From: Frigidibacter sp037095735
Lineage (GTDB): Bacteria > Pseudomonadota > Alphaproteobacteria > Rhodobacterales > Rhodobacteraceae
Reading direction: 5' to 3'
Assembly: GCF_037095735.1 (NCBI RefSeq)
Contig: NZ_JBAWKD010000004.1
Coordinates: forward strand, 248,001 to 312,000
DNA length: 64,000 nucleotides
In this document: positions 43,257 through 53,348 of the stretch, piece by piece
How the letters are laid out: each line of letters begins with the position of its first letter
How positions within the stretch are numbered: the first letter of the stretch is position 1
Position numbers and translations under genes: made by a program
The notes under the pieces: model-generated
Database searches by the model: none
What the model was told of the DNA's origin: nothing
What the model saw: only the letters and a program-made list of their open reading frames with translations

Positions 43257-43922
43257 GGCCGGTTGCATGGCATGGCCGCGCTCTCCGCGCAAGCTGTCGC
43301 GGCGGCGCCATGGGGCGCGGGCCTTGACGTCGCCGGGGCGGCCGGGGACAGCCGTGGCCCGCGGCGCGGGAGCACGGGGCGCTGACGGCGTGCGAGCGCG
43401 GACGCGGCCTGGCGCTGCGATACTGCGCGCGCAGGGAGCCTTGCGCAGTCCTGCGCGGCTGCCAGGGCAGGTGGGTGTGGCGTTGCCGCGGCGGTCGATG
43501 TCGTACACGGCCCGCAGCGCGAAGGGCGGGGGCGGCGGCAGGGATAGCACCCGGACGGCGGGCGAGGGCAGACCGGGCGCGGCGCTGCGGTGCTGCGTTG
43601 CGCGCAGGGAGCCTCGCGCAGTCCTTCGCGGAGGGGAGGGCGGGTCGGTGTGGCCTCGCCGTGGCAGCCGATGTCGGCCGTAGCCCGCGGCGCGAACGGG
43701 CGGCAGCAGGGACAGCAGCCTGACGCCGTGCGAGCGCGAAGGCTGCGCGGTGCTGCGCGCGCAGGGAGCCTTGTCCCTCCCGGACGCGTGCCCGGGAAGG
43801 CGGGGCCTGTCCGAAGGTCGTGGCGTCCCGGCGACACCTCGGGATTGACAGCGGTGGCCTGTTCAGGGCTTCTGGTCGGCCAAGACGGCCCGCGAGGTCG
43901 CGCTTCGAGAGGAGACACTGAA
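43257..43922. other. 666-bp gene-free region before bioY
   Basis: Contains the ~170-bp imperfect tandem array (43382-43775). No frame looks like a real gene; the minus-strand open frame merely repeats Arg/Pro/Ala-rich segments from the array. The bioY promoter must lie between the array and 43923, but no strong match was found. A GAGAGGAG ribosome site lies nine bases before bioY. Confidence 0.45.
43382..43775. repeat. Imperfect tandem array, ~170-bp unit, about 2.3 copies
   Basis: Anchors recur at 43382, 43552 and 43720 (CTGACGGCGTGCGAGCG / CGGACGGCGGGCGAGGG / CTGACGCCGTGCGAGCG). A second anchor, CGCGCAGGGAGCCT, occurs near 43429, 43602 and 43759. Each unit also holds GCGCAGTCCT-type hairpin material and a CGATGTCG...ACGGCCCGC / CGATGTCGGCCGTAGCCCGC block. 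Divergent enough to be old. Confidence 0.75.
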
Positions 43923-44480
43923 ATGACCCTGACCAAAGCCCTCGTCCCGGCGCAGAGCCGGCTGGGCCGCGCCGCGCTGGTGCTTGGCGCCTCGGCGCTG
44001 ATCGCTGTCGCCGCGCAGGTGGCGGTGCCGATGTTCCCGGTGCCGATGACGCTGCAGACGCTGGCGATCCTGACCGTCGGCTTCGCGCTGGGCGCGCGGC
44101 TGGGCGCCGCGGCGCTGGTGGCCTATCTGCTGGAAGGCGCGATGGGCCTGCCGGTCTTCGCGCATGGCGGCTCGACCGCGGCGCTGCTGGGCCCGACCGC
44201 GGGCTTCCTCATCGGCTTCGTGGCCATGGCCTGGGTCGCGGGCTTCGCCGCCGACCGGGGTGTGCGCGGCCTCGTGCCGACCGCGGCCGTGGCGCTGTTC
44301 GCCTCGGCGCTGATCTACGTGCCGGGCCTGGCCTGGCCGGCGCTGGTGATGGGCAAGTCGGTCCCCGATCTGCTGTCGGGCTGGATGCTGCCCTTCGTCG
44401 CCGGCGACATCGTCAAGTCGCTGATCGCGGCGCTGGTGGTTTCGGGCGGCTGGGCCGCGCTGAAGGCCCGCCGCGGCTGA
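43923..44480 (+). CDS. bioY: Biotin transporter BioY
   Basis: 185 aa. BioY is the S-component of biotin ECF transporters: six membrane helices with the family patterns VPMFPVPMTLQTLAILTVGFALG, YLLEGAMGLPVFAHGGSTAALLGPTAGFLIGF and PGLAWPALVMGKSVPDLLSGWMLPFVAGDIVKSLIAALV. The ATG at 43923 has GAGAGGAG upstream. bioM and bioN, the energising partners, are not adjacent, so it may work alone or use components elsewhere. No BioR-type TTAT-ATAA palindrome was seen upstream. Confidence 0.94.
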   Translation: MTLTKALVPAQSRLGRAALVLGASALIAVAAQVAVPMFPVPMTLQTLAILTVGFALGARLGAAALVAYLLEGAMGLPVFAHGGSTAALLGPTAGFLIGFVAMAWVAGFAADRGVRGLVPTAAVALFASALIYVPGLAWPALVMGKSVPDLLSGWMLPFVAGDIVKSLIAALVVSGGWAALKARRG

Positions 44481-44500
44481 GCCATTCGCATCGACGACCC

Positions 44501-44528
44501 GACGCCGCCCCTCACCGGGCGGCGTCTT
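44501..44528. terminator. Bidirectional hairpin between bioY and DUF1284 gene
   Basis: GACGCCGCCC / GGGCGGCGTC perfect 10-bp stem with a six-base loop, followed by TT. The loop contains the stop codon of the convergent DUF1284 gene. Confidence 0.7.
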
Positions 44529-44994
44529 GCGTTTCCGGCTCCGCTTCCGCGGCATGCAGCGCGGCCAGCGCCTCTTCGCACATGCCATAGGCAAGCCAGC
44601 TGCAGCCCGCGCAGACCCGCGCCAGATCTCCGGGCATCACGCGTTCGCGGATCCGCGCCTGCGCCGCGGCCCAGCTGAGCCGGTCGCCCGGCAGCAGGTC
44701 CAGCGCCTGGGCATGCGAGGCATCAAGCCGCGCGATCTTCGCGCCCGAGACGCAGCCCGCGCCCTCGCGCGAGGGGCAGGGACCGCAGAGGTCGTCCGCC
44801 GCAGCGATCACCTCGAGCATCTCGCCGCCGCCGCCGGGCGCGCGCAGGCGGCCCATGACGACGGCGGTCATGTTGGCGGTGAAGTCGGGGGAATAGCCCT
44901 TGCCGCGATAGCCGACCGCACACAGAAAATGGTGCGGCCGGAACCTGATCGCGGCGGACCGGGCCGGCCGGGTCGTCGGACCCGTATCGCTCAC
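44512..44994 (-). CDS. DUF1284 domain protein
   Basis: 160 aa. FRPHHFLCAVGYRGKGYSPDFTANMTAVV at the start, then ADDLCGPCPSREGAGC and a C-terminal RVCAGCSWLAYGMC: eight conserved Cys in all, suggesting a metal or Fe-S centre (inference). DUF1284 has no established function. The ATG overlaps the purF stop (ATGA), so it is translated together with PurF. Ends inside a bidirectional terminator hairpin. Confidence 0.88.
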   Translation of the reverse strand: MSDTGPTTRPARSAAIRFRPHHFLCAVGYRGKGYSPDFTANMTAVVMGRLRAPGGGGEMLEVIAAADDLCGPCPSREGAGCVSGAKIARLDASHAQALDLLPGDRLSWAAAQARIRERVMPGDLARVCAGCSWLAYGMCEEALAALHAAEAEPETQDAAR

Positions 44995-46469
44995 TCGGCG
45001 GCGGTCTTCATCTGGAACCCCTTCTCCAGCATGTCGGCCGGGGCGACAGGGTATTCGCCAGAGAAGCAGGCATCGCAGAACTGCGGGTTGGCGCGGTTGC
45101 GGCCCTCGGCCTCGCCGGCGGCACGGTAGAGCCCGTCGAGCGAGATGAACTTGAGGCTGTCGACGCCGATCCAGTCGCGCATCTCTTCCTCGGTCATCTT
45201 CGCCGCCAGCAGCTTGTCGCGGTCGGGCGTGTCGACGCCGTAGAAGCAGGGCCAGGCGGTGGGCGGCGAGGCGATGCGGAAATGCACCTCGGCCGCGCCG
45301 GCATCCAGGATCATGTCCTTGATCTTGCGCGAGGTGGTGCCGCGCACGACCGAGTCATCGACCAGGATCACCCGCTTGCCGCGAATGAGCGCGCGGTTGA
45401 CGTTCAGCTTCAGCCGCACGCCCATGTTGCGGATGCTTTCCGTCGGCTCGATGAAGGTCCGGCCCATGTACTGGTTGCGGATGATCCCCATCGCATAGGG
45501 GATGCCCGATTCCTGGCTGTAGCCGATCGCGGCGGGGGTCCCTGAATCCGGCACCGGGCAGACGAGATCGGCCTCGACCGGCGCCTCGCGCGCGAGCTCG
45601 ACCCCGATCTGGCGCCGGGTCTCGTAGACCGAGCGACCGCCAAGGATCGAGTCGGGGCGCGAGAAATAGACTTGTTCGAAGATGCAGAACCGGCCCTTGG
45701 TGGCGGGGCCGAAGGGGCGCGAGCTTTCGATGCGGCCGTGTTCGATCACGACCATCTCGCCGGGCTCGATCTCACGGATGAACTCGGCGCCGACGATGTC
45801 GAGCGCGCAGGTCTCGGACGACAGCGCATAGGCGCCCGAGCCTTCAGGCCCGATCCGGCCCAGCACCAGCGGCCGCACGCCCAGCGCGTCGCGCACGCCG
45901 ATCAGCTTGGTGCGGGTCATCGCGATGACCGAGAACGCCCCCTCGACCCGGCGCAGCGCATCCTTCATCCGCTCGGGCACCGAGCGCTGGATCGAGCGCG
46001 CCATCAGGTGGATGATGCATTCGCTGTCCGAGCCGGACTGGAAGATCGAGCCGCGCTCGATCAGCTCGCGGCGCAGGGCCGCGGCATTGGTCAGGTTGCC
46101 GTTATGCGCGATGGCAGCGCCGCCGGCCGAGAATTCGCCGAAGAAGGGCTGCACGTCGCGGATCTGCGTCGCGCCCTTCGAGCCGGCGGTGGAATAGCGC
46201 ACATGGCCGATCGCCAGCGCGCCGGGCAGGGTGTCCATCACCGAGCGCGAGGTGAAGTTGTCGCGCACATAGCCGAAGCGGCGGGCCGAGTTGAAGCCGC
46301 TCTCGGGTTCGTAGCTGACGATGCCGCCGGCCTCTTGCCCGCGATGCTGCAGCGCATGCATGCCGAGCGCGGTGAAACTGGCGGCGTCCGCGACGCCGAT
46401 GACGCCGAAGACCCCGCATTCCTCCTTCAGCTTGTCGTCGTCGAACGGGTTGCTCAGGAAGGGGTTCAT
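44991..46469 (-). CDS. purF: Amidophosphoribosyltransferase
   Basis: 492 aa from the ATG at 46467-46469 (MNPFLSNPFDDDKLKEECGVFG), with GGAGG eight bases upstream. The Ntn glutaminase domain starts at the Cys of EECGVFGVIG, so a short propeptide must be cut. PRTase domain: PRPP loop VILVDDSVVRGTTSRKI near 350 and LKLNVNRALIRGKR. C-terminal DKLLAAKMTEEEMRDWIGVDSLKFISL. First committed step of purine synthesis (PRPP + Gln to phosphoribosylamine). cvpA, its usual neighbour, is absent. A promoter with an overlapping palindrome lies at 46516-46559. Confidence 0.96.
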   Translation of the reverse strand: MNPFLSNPFDDDKLKEECGVFGVIGVADAASFTALGMHALQHRGQEAGGIVSYEPESGFNSARRFGYVRDNFTSRSVMDTLPGALAIGHVRYSTAGSKGATQIRDVQPFFGEFSAGGAAIAHNGNLTNAAALRRELIERGSIFQSGSDSECIIHLMARSIQRSVPERMKDALRRVEGAFSVIAMTRTKLIGVRDALGVRPLVLGRIGPEGSGAYALSSETCALDIVGAEFIREIEPGEMVVIEHGRIESSRPFGPATKGRFCIFEQVYFSRPDSILGGRSVYETRRQIGVELAREAPVEADLVCPVPDSGTPAAIGYSQESGIPYAMGIIRNQYMGRTFIEPTESIRNMGVRLKLNVNRALIRGKRVILVDDSVVRGTTSRKIKDMILDAGAAEVHFRIASPPTAWPCFYGVDTPDRDKLLAAKMTEEEMRDWIGVDSLKFISLDGLYRAAGEAEGRNRANPQFCDACFSGEYPVAPADMLEKGFQMKTAAE

Positions 46470-46515
46470 CGGCAGGTCCTCCGAATCCGGGGGCAAAGGC
46501 AGGGGAGTGTGCTGC

Positions 46516-46544
46516 TATTTAGGCGCTTGTCGTCCCGCTGTCAC
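46516..46544 (-). promoter_or_regulatory. Predicted purF promoter
   Basis: Minus strand: GTGACA (46539-46544), 17-base spacer, TAAATA (46516-46521). The start of transcription would fall about 40 bases before the purF ATG. Confidence 0.6.
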
Positions 46545-46564
46545 GATCCGAAGATCGTGTTTTT
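46542..46564. promoter_or_regulatory. Palindrome CACGATC-CGAA-GATCGTG over the purF -35, with T5 on the plus strand
   Basis: Perfect 7-bp inverted repeat with a four-base centre, followed on the plus strand by TTTTT (46560-46564). Its left arm overlaps the predicted purF -35. It can be read as a repressor operator of purF or as a plus-strand intrinsic terminator, although no plus-strand gene lies upstream. Confidence 0.55.
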
Positions 46565-46737
46565 CGGCAGACCGCCTTGCACGGGATGCGCAGCGCGCTA
46601 GGCGGGCGCCTTCGCAAAGCGTGGCATGCCTGCGCAAAGCGGCAGGTTCTCGCGCGCGCGGCATTTTCACCCTGTGATCCGACGCGACGATCGCTTAGCT
46701 CTGGGCCCGCTGTTTCCATCTCGTGCCGGAGTGCAGG

Positions 46738-48330
46738 ATGACGATCACCAGACGCAACCTTTTGGCGCAGACGGCCCTCGTGGCCATGGCGGGCGCGCTG
46801 CCCCGCATGGCCTTCGCGCAGGCCACCGCGCCGCAGCCCTTCCGCTTCGAAGAGCTGACCGCCCGGGCCGAGGCGATGGCGCGGGCCGAGTATCAGGCGC
46901 CCTACCGCCCGATGCCCGAGGTGACCGCCGTCATCGACTACCAGACCTGGGGCGAGATCCGCTTCCGCACCGACCGCGCGCCCTATTCCAAGGGCGACGG
47001 CGCCTATCCGGTGACCTTCTTCCATCTGGGCCAATATTTCCAGAACCGGGTGCGGATGTTCCTGGTGAAGGACGGCCAGGCCTCGGAAGTGGCCTATGAC
47101 CCCGAGCTGTTCGACATGCCGGCCGACAGCATCGCGCGCAAGCTGCCGCGCGATGCGGGCTTCGCCGGGTTCCGCCTGCAGGAGGCGGTCTATTCGCCCG
47201 ACTGGCCGACGCAGGACTGGGTGGCCTTCCTCGGCGCCAGCTACTTCCGCGCGATCGGCGCCTCTGGGCAGTATGGCCTGTCGGCCCGCGGCGTGGTGAT
47301 CGACGCGGCGATGCCCGACCGCCCCGAGGAATTCCCGGCCTTCACCGAGTTCTACATCGAGGAGACCGGCGACAGCGAGGCGCCGGTGACGGTCTGCGCC
47401 CTGCTCGACGGACCTTCGATCACCGGCGCCTTCCGCTTCCGCCTGCAGCGCGGGATGGAGCGGACCAAGGGCGTCAACATGGAGATCGAAAGCGCGATGT
47501 TCCTGCGCCGCGACGTGGCGCGGCTGGGGCTGATGCCGATCACCTCGATGTTCTGGTACGGCGAATACGGTCGCGAGCGGCCCTTCGACTGGCGCCCCGA
47601 GGTCCATGACAGCGACGGCCTCGCGCTCTGGACCGGCAGCGGCGAGCGGATCTGGCGTCCGCTGATCAACCCGACAGGCACGCAGGTCGCGGCCTTCGGG
47701 GACGAGAACCCGCGCGGCTTCGGCCTGCTGCAGCGCGACCGCAACTTCGACCACTACCGCGACGGCGTCTTCTACGACCGCCGCCCCTGCCTCTGGGTCG
47801 AGCCGATCGCGCCCCTTGGCCGCGGTGCCGTGCAGCTGCTCGAGATCCCGACCAACGACGAGATCCACGACAACATCGGCGCCTTCTGGGTGCCCGAGGG
47901 GCCGGCGAAGGCGGGCAACCGCTACGACCTGCACTACCGGGTGTTCTGGCAGGACAACGAGCCCTATCCGGCGACGAACATCGCCCAGACCGTCTCGACC
48001 CGCGTCGGCCGCGGCGGCCAGCCGGGCCTGCCGCGCCCGCCGGGGGTCTACAAGGTCGCCGTCGAGTTCGACCGCCCCGAGGTGATGACCCGCATCCCCT
48101 ATGGCGTCTTCCCGAAGGTCGAGGTCACCACCTCGGCCGGCCGCATCGGCGGCACGCTCGTCGAGCCGGTGCCGAACGGCAACGTCTGGCGCGCGATCTT
48201 CGATCTGGAACTGCCGCCCGAGCAGATGGCCGAGCTCAGGATGTATCTCTCGCTCGAGGGCGGGCCGCTGACCGAGACCTGGCTCTACCAGTTCCGGCAG
48301 GGCAACCTGATCCCGGTCGCGGGGCAGTAA
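46738..48330 (+). CDS. Periplasmic glucan biosynthesis protein (OpgG/OpgD family)
   Basis: 530 aa from the ATG at 46738, with GGAG about eight bases upstream. The N-terminus MTITRRNLLAQTALVAMAGA is a Tat-type signal (RR, then a mild hydrophobic stretch, AFAQA cut), a trait of OpgD more than OpgG. MdoG-family blocks: FRFEELTARAEAMA, PYRPMPEVTAVIDYQTW, VAFLGASYFRAIGASGQYGLSARG, FPAFTEFYIE, TSMFWYGEYGRERPFDWRPEVHDSDGLALWTG, NFDHYRDGVFYDRRPCLWVEP, and a final Ig-like domain. Acts in the periplasm on osmoregulated glucan backbone. The glucosyltransferase opgH is not adjacent. Divergent from purF. Confidence 0.9.
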   Translation: MTITRRNLLAQTALVAMAGALPRMAFAQATAPQPFRFEELTARAEAMARAEYQAPYRPMPEVTAVIDYQTWGEIRFRTDRAPYSKGDGAYPVTFFHLGQYFQNRVRMFLVKDGQASEVAYDPELFDMPADSIARKLPRDAGFAGFRLQEAVYSPDWPTQDWVAFLGASYFRAIGASGQYGLSARGVVIDAAMPDRPEEFPAFTEFYIEETGDSEAPVTVCALLDGPSITGAFRFRLQRGMERTKGVNMEIESAMFLRRDVARLGLMPITSMFWYGEYGRERPFDWRPEVHDSDGLALWTGSGERIWRPLINPTGTQVAAFGDENPRGFGLLQRDRNFDHYRDGVFYDRRPCLWVEPIAPLGRGAVQLLEIPTNDEIHDNIGAFWVPEGPAKAGNRYDLHYRVFWQDNEPYPATNIAQTVSTRVGRGGQPGLPRPPGVYKVAVEFDRPEVMTRIPYGVFPKVEVTTSAGRIGGTLVEPVPNGNVWRAIFDLELPPEQMAELRMYLSLEGGPLTETWLYQFRQGNLIPVAGQ

Positions 48331-48460
48331 GAGGGGGCTCCGCCCCCGCGCCTGGCGGCGCTCCCCCGGGATATTTGAGCCATTGAGAAAGCATGTTTCT
48401 TGCTGGCACAAATATCCCGGGGGTGAGGGCGAAGCCCGAGGGGGCAGCGCCCCCTCCTTC
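48331..48460. repeat. Dispersed hairpin/ATATTT element, copies 5 (+) and 6 (-) head-on
   Basis: Copy 5 (48331-48393, plus): AGGGGGCTCCGCCCCC hairpin, CGCTCCCCCGGGATATTTGA, GCCATTGAGAAAGCA, immediately after the opgG/D stop. Copy 6 (48394-48460, minus): AGGGGGCGCTGCCCCCT, GGGCTTCGCCCTCAC, CCCCGGGATATTTGTGCC, AGCAAGAAACA, immediately after the tenA stop. Together they form a large inverted repeat. Confidence 0.8.
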
Positions 48461-48463
48461 CGC

Positions 48464-49138
48464 TCAGACCTGGTCCGGCAGCTCCAGCGACCAGCGCTGC
48501 CAGGCCGCGTCGAAGAAGGCGCGCTCGGCGCGGACAGCACGGGCAAACATGTCGGTGGCCGCGGCCTGGTCCGCCGCCGAGAGCGCGGGCCAGAGCGCGT
48601 CGAGCCGGCCGCGCAGATGCGCGACGACCGCCTCGAAGCCCGGACCCGCGTGCAGGGTGATCCATTCGCCCAGCCAGAACGGCAGCGCCGCGTCGGCCGG
48701 GTGATGGGGGCTGGCCCAGCTCAGGTAGCTCCATTCCGCGACGACCAGCACCGCCAGCATCCGCTCGGCCCGGCCCGAGGCGCGGGCCTCTCGCATCAGG
48801 GCGAGGAAGGTTTCCGTCTCGGGCGCGGGCGGCGCGGCATGGGCGGCTTCGGGCACGCCGAGCGCCGCGAAGCTGCGCAGGAAATAGGTGTTCTCGGGCC
48901 CGGTGATCACCGCGAGGAACTGCGCGCCGGGGACCAGCGCGGCCATGTCGGGCGCCAGCGCCACCGCCGCCGCCAGGAGCCGCGCGAATTCCTCGACGAA
49001 GCGGTAATCCTCGACCAGATAGGCCGCCATCCGGGCCGCGGGCAGGCTGCCCTCGGCCAGCGCGAGGGTGAAGGGATGGGCGGCGACGGCCTGCCAATCG
49101 GCAAGGACGGTGTCGCGGAGCGTCTCGGTCGGGGTCAT
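48464..49138 (-). CDS. tenA: TenA/thiaminase II family protein
   Basis: 224 aa, all-helical. Family blocks: HPFTLALAEGSLPAARMAAYLVEDYRFVEEFARLLAAAV, FLRSFAALGV, VVAEWSYLSWA and FWLGEWITLHAGPGFEAVVAHLR. TenA enzymes hydrolyse aminopyrimidine or thiamin-degradation products for salvage. In B. subtilis-type TenA a Cys in the central CYWVY-like motif is the nucleophile. Here that place reads AEWSYL with Glu and no Cys, suggesting the TenA_E subgroup. No thi genes adjoin and no TPP riboswitch was seen. The gene lies downstream of acnA but behind acnA's terminator. Confidence 0.82.
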   Translation of the reverse strand: MTPTETLRDTVLADWQAVAAHPFTLALAEGSLPAARMAAYLVEDYRFVEEFARLLAAAVALAPDMAALVPGAQFLAVITGPENTYFLRSFAALGVPEAAHAAPPAPETETFLALMREARASGRAERMLAVLVVAEWSYLSWASPHHPADAALPFWLGEWITLHAGPGFEAVVAHLRGRLDALWPALSAADQAAATDMFARAVRAERAFFDAAWQRWSLELPDQV

Positions 49139-49154
49139 CGGGGCGGATCCTCCA

Positions 49155-49192
49155 GCAGAAAAGTAAACGGCCCGGAGAGATCCCCGGGCCGT
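49155..49192 (-). terminator. Intrinsic terminator of acnA
   Basis: Minus strand: ACGGCCCGG / CCGGGCCGT 9-bp stem (49184-49192 with 49167-49175), then TTACTTTTCT. It lies 24 bases after the acnA stop and ahead of tenA. Confidence 0.85.
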
Positions 49193-49215
49193 CGTCGTCA
49201 GGTCGAGCGGGCCGT

Positions 49216-51972
<2,757 letters not shown>

Positions 51973-52279
51973 GGCGGCTCCCTTCACGTAAGACGGGGGT
52001 GAGGCTGCCCGAGACATGCCGCATCGCCGCGTCGCAATCAAGGGGCTCGGCAGGTTTTTGTATGCCATTGTATGCGAAAATCCGCCACGAAGGGACGGGG
52101 TATGCGGCGGGGGCCGCGGCGCGGGCGGCCGTTGCAGGAAGGTCGCGCCTTGCGGGGGATGCGCGCACCGGCTTCGCGGCGGGCTGGACAGGCTGGCGCG
52201 GCACTCTCAAAACCTTGATTGGCCAAGCCCGGACCTCGCCGGTAGCTAGGTCGGGACTGAGGGAACCGGAAGACCAGAC
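51973..52279. other. Divergent region acnA / DUF1223 gene
   Basis: 307 bases with the promoters of both genes. It is locally A/T-rich at 52055-52082. On the minus strand TACAAT is a good -10 for acnA, without a matching -35. Contains the direct repeat at 52058-52075. Confidence 0.4.
52058..52075. promoter_or_regulatory. Direct repeat TTGTATGC-CA-TTGTATGC upstream of acnA
   Basis: Two perfect 8-mers, 10 bp apart start to start (one DNA turn), in the acnA promoter region. Their spacing suggests a site for a regulator binding on one face of the helix. Confidence 0.4.
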
Positions 52280-53239
52280 ATGCGCCGCACGATTCCTGCA
52301 GACGGCAGGCTCTCGCTCGTCCTGGCTGGGCTGTTCGCTCTGGCCTCCGGCATCGCCTGCGCGCAGGAAACGGGGACGCAGGGGCCTGGTGCCACGCAGT
52401 CGGGGCCGGCCGCGGTCCCCGCAGCATCCGCCGCCGACCTGTCGAACCCCACCACCGCCGAGGCCGATCTGGGCAACCGCCTGCGGGCCGAGGGCGTCTT
52501 CACCGCCACGCCGCTGCCGGTGGCGCCGGCAGGGCCGGGGCGCACGCTGCTCAGCCTGATGCCGCCCGCCGCCGCCAAGACCCCGGCCGAGGCGCCGATC
52601 GTCGAATACCATCCGGTGGTGATCGAGCTCTACACCTCGCAGGGCTGTTCCGCCTGTCCGCCCGCCGATGCGCTGCTGGCGCAGATCGCCAGCCGCGACG
52701 ACGTAATCGCGCTGGCGCTGCATGTCGACTACTGGGACTACATCGGTTGGAAGGACAAGTTCGCGACCCCCGGCCACACCAAGCGGCAGAAGGCCTATGC
52801 CCGCGCCGCGGGGGAACATGCGATCTATACCCCGCAGATGATCATCGCCGGGCAGGACCAGCTTGTGGGGCTTCGTCCCGTGCAGTTGACCGATCTGGTC
52901 GACAGCCGCGGCAGCCAGCCCAGCCATGTGCGCCTGACGCTGACCCGCGAGGGCGACATGATCCGCGTGAAGGCCGAGGCGCGCCCGCCGCTCGACAAGC
53001 CGGTGCAGGTGCAGCTGGTGCGCTACCGCCCGCAAGAGACGGTGCCGATCGAGGCCGGCGAGAATGCCGGCAAGGTGATCCGCTATTCGAACATCGTCAC
53101 CGACTGGAAGCCGGTCGCCGACTGGGCCGGGCAGGAGCCTCTGGCGCTCGACCTGCCGGCGGCGGGTGGCGATGCGGCGGTGGTGATCCTGCAAGAGCCG
53201 GGGCCGGGCCCGGTCGTCGCGGCCGAGGTTCTGCGCTGA
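52280..53239 (+). CDS. DUF1223 secreted thioredoxin-like protein
   Basis: 319 aa. Signal peptide (RLSLVLAGLFALASGIACAQE), a variable Ala/Pro/Thr-rich linker to about residue 105, then the DUF1223 domain: VVIELYTSQGCSACPPADALLAQIASRDDVIALALHVDYWDYIGWKDKFATP. The CSAC-like CxxC sits where thioredoxins have theirs. YTPQMIIAGQDQLVG and a C-terminal beta region with NIVTDWKPVADW complete it. Predicted periplasmic or secreted thiol-disulfide-type protein of unknown partner. Divergent from acnA, followed by a short tandem repeat that starts at the stop codon. Confidence 0.9.
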   Translation: MRRTIPADGRLSLVLAGLFALASGIACAQETGTQGPGATQSGPAAVPAASAADLSNPTTAEADLGNRLRAEGVFTATPLPVAPAGPGRTLLSLMPPAAAKTPAEAPIVEYHPVVIELYTSQGCSACPPADALLAQIASRDDVIALALHVDYWDYIGWKDKFATPGHTKRQKAYARAAGEHAIYTPQMIIAGQDQLVGLRPVQLTDLVDSRGSQPSHVRLTLTREGDMIRVKAEARPPLDKPVQVQLVRYRPQETVPIEAGENAGKVIRYSNIVTDWKPVADWAGQEPLALDLPAAGGDAAVVILQEPGPGPVVAAEVLR

Positions 53240-53296
53240 GGCTTCGCCACTGAGGCTGCGCCGAGACTTCGCCACTGAGACTGCGCCGAGGCTTCC
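53238..53296. repeat. 25-bp tandem repeat beginning at the DUF1223 stop codon
   Basis: Units 53238-53262 and 53263-53287 (GAGGCTTCGCCACTGAGGCT / GAGACTTCGCCACTGAGACT, each ending GCGCC), plus a partial third. Each unit is itself an internal near-duplicate (GAGGCTTCGCCACT / GAGGCTGCGCC). Confidence 0.75.
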
Positions 53297-53348
53297 GGGC
53301 GAACGGTTCCGCGGCTAGCCTGCCGCCGACCCAGCCCCGGAGCCCGCG

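Noticed and set aside
43600..43922. A BioR site or biotin riboswitch for bioY
   Set aside because: No TTAT-ATAA-type palindrome or known riboswitch core was found upstream of the start.
43253..43936. A 227-codon minus-strand open frame across the repeat array
   Set aside because: Its product is Arg/Pro/Ala/Cys-rich and just mirrors the 170-bp DNA repeats. No ribosome site and no family.
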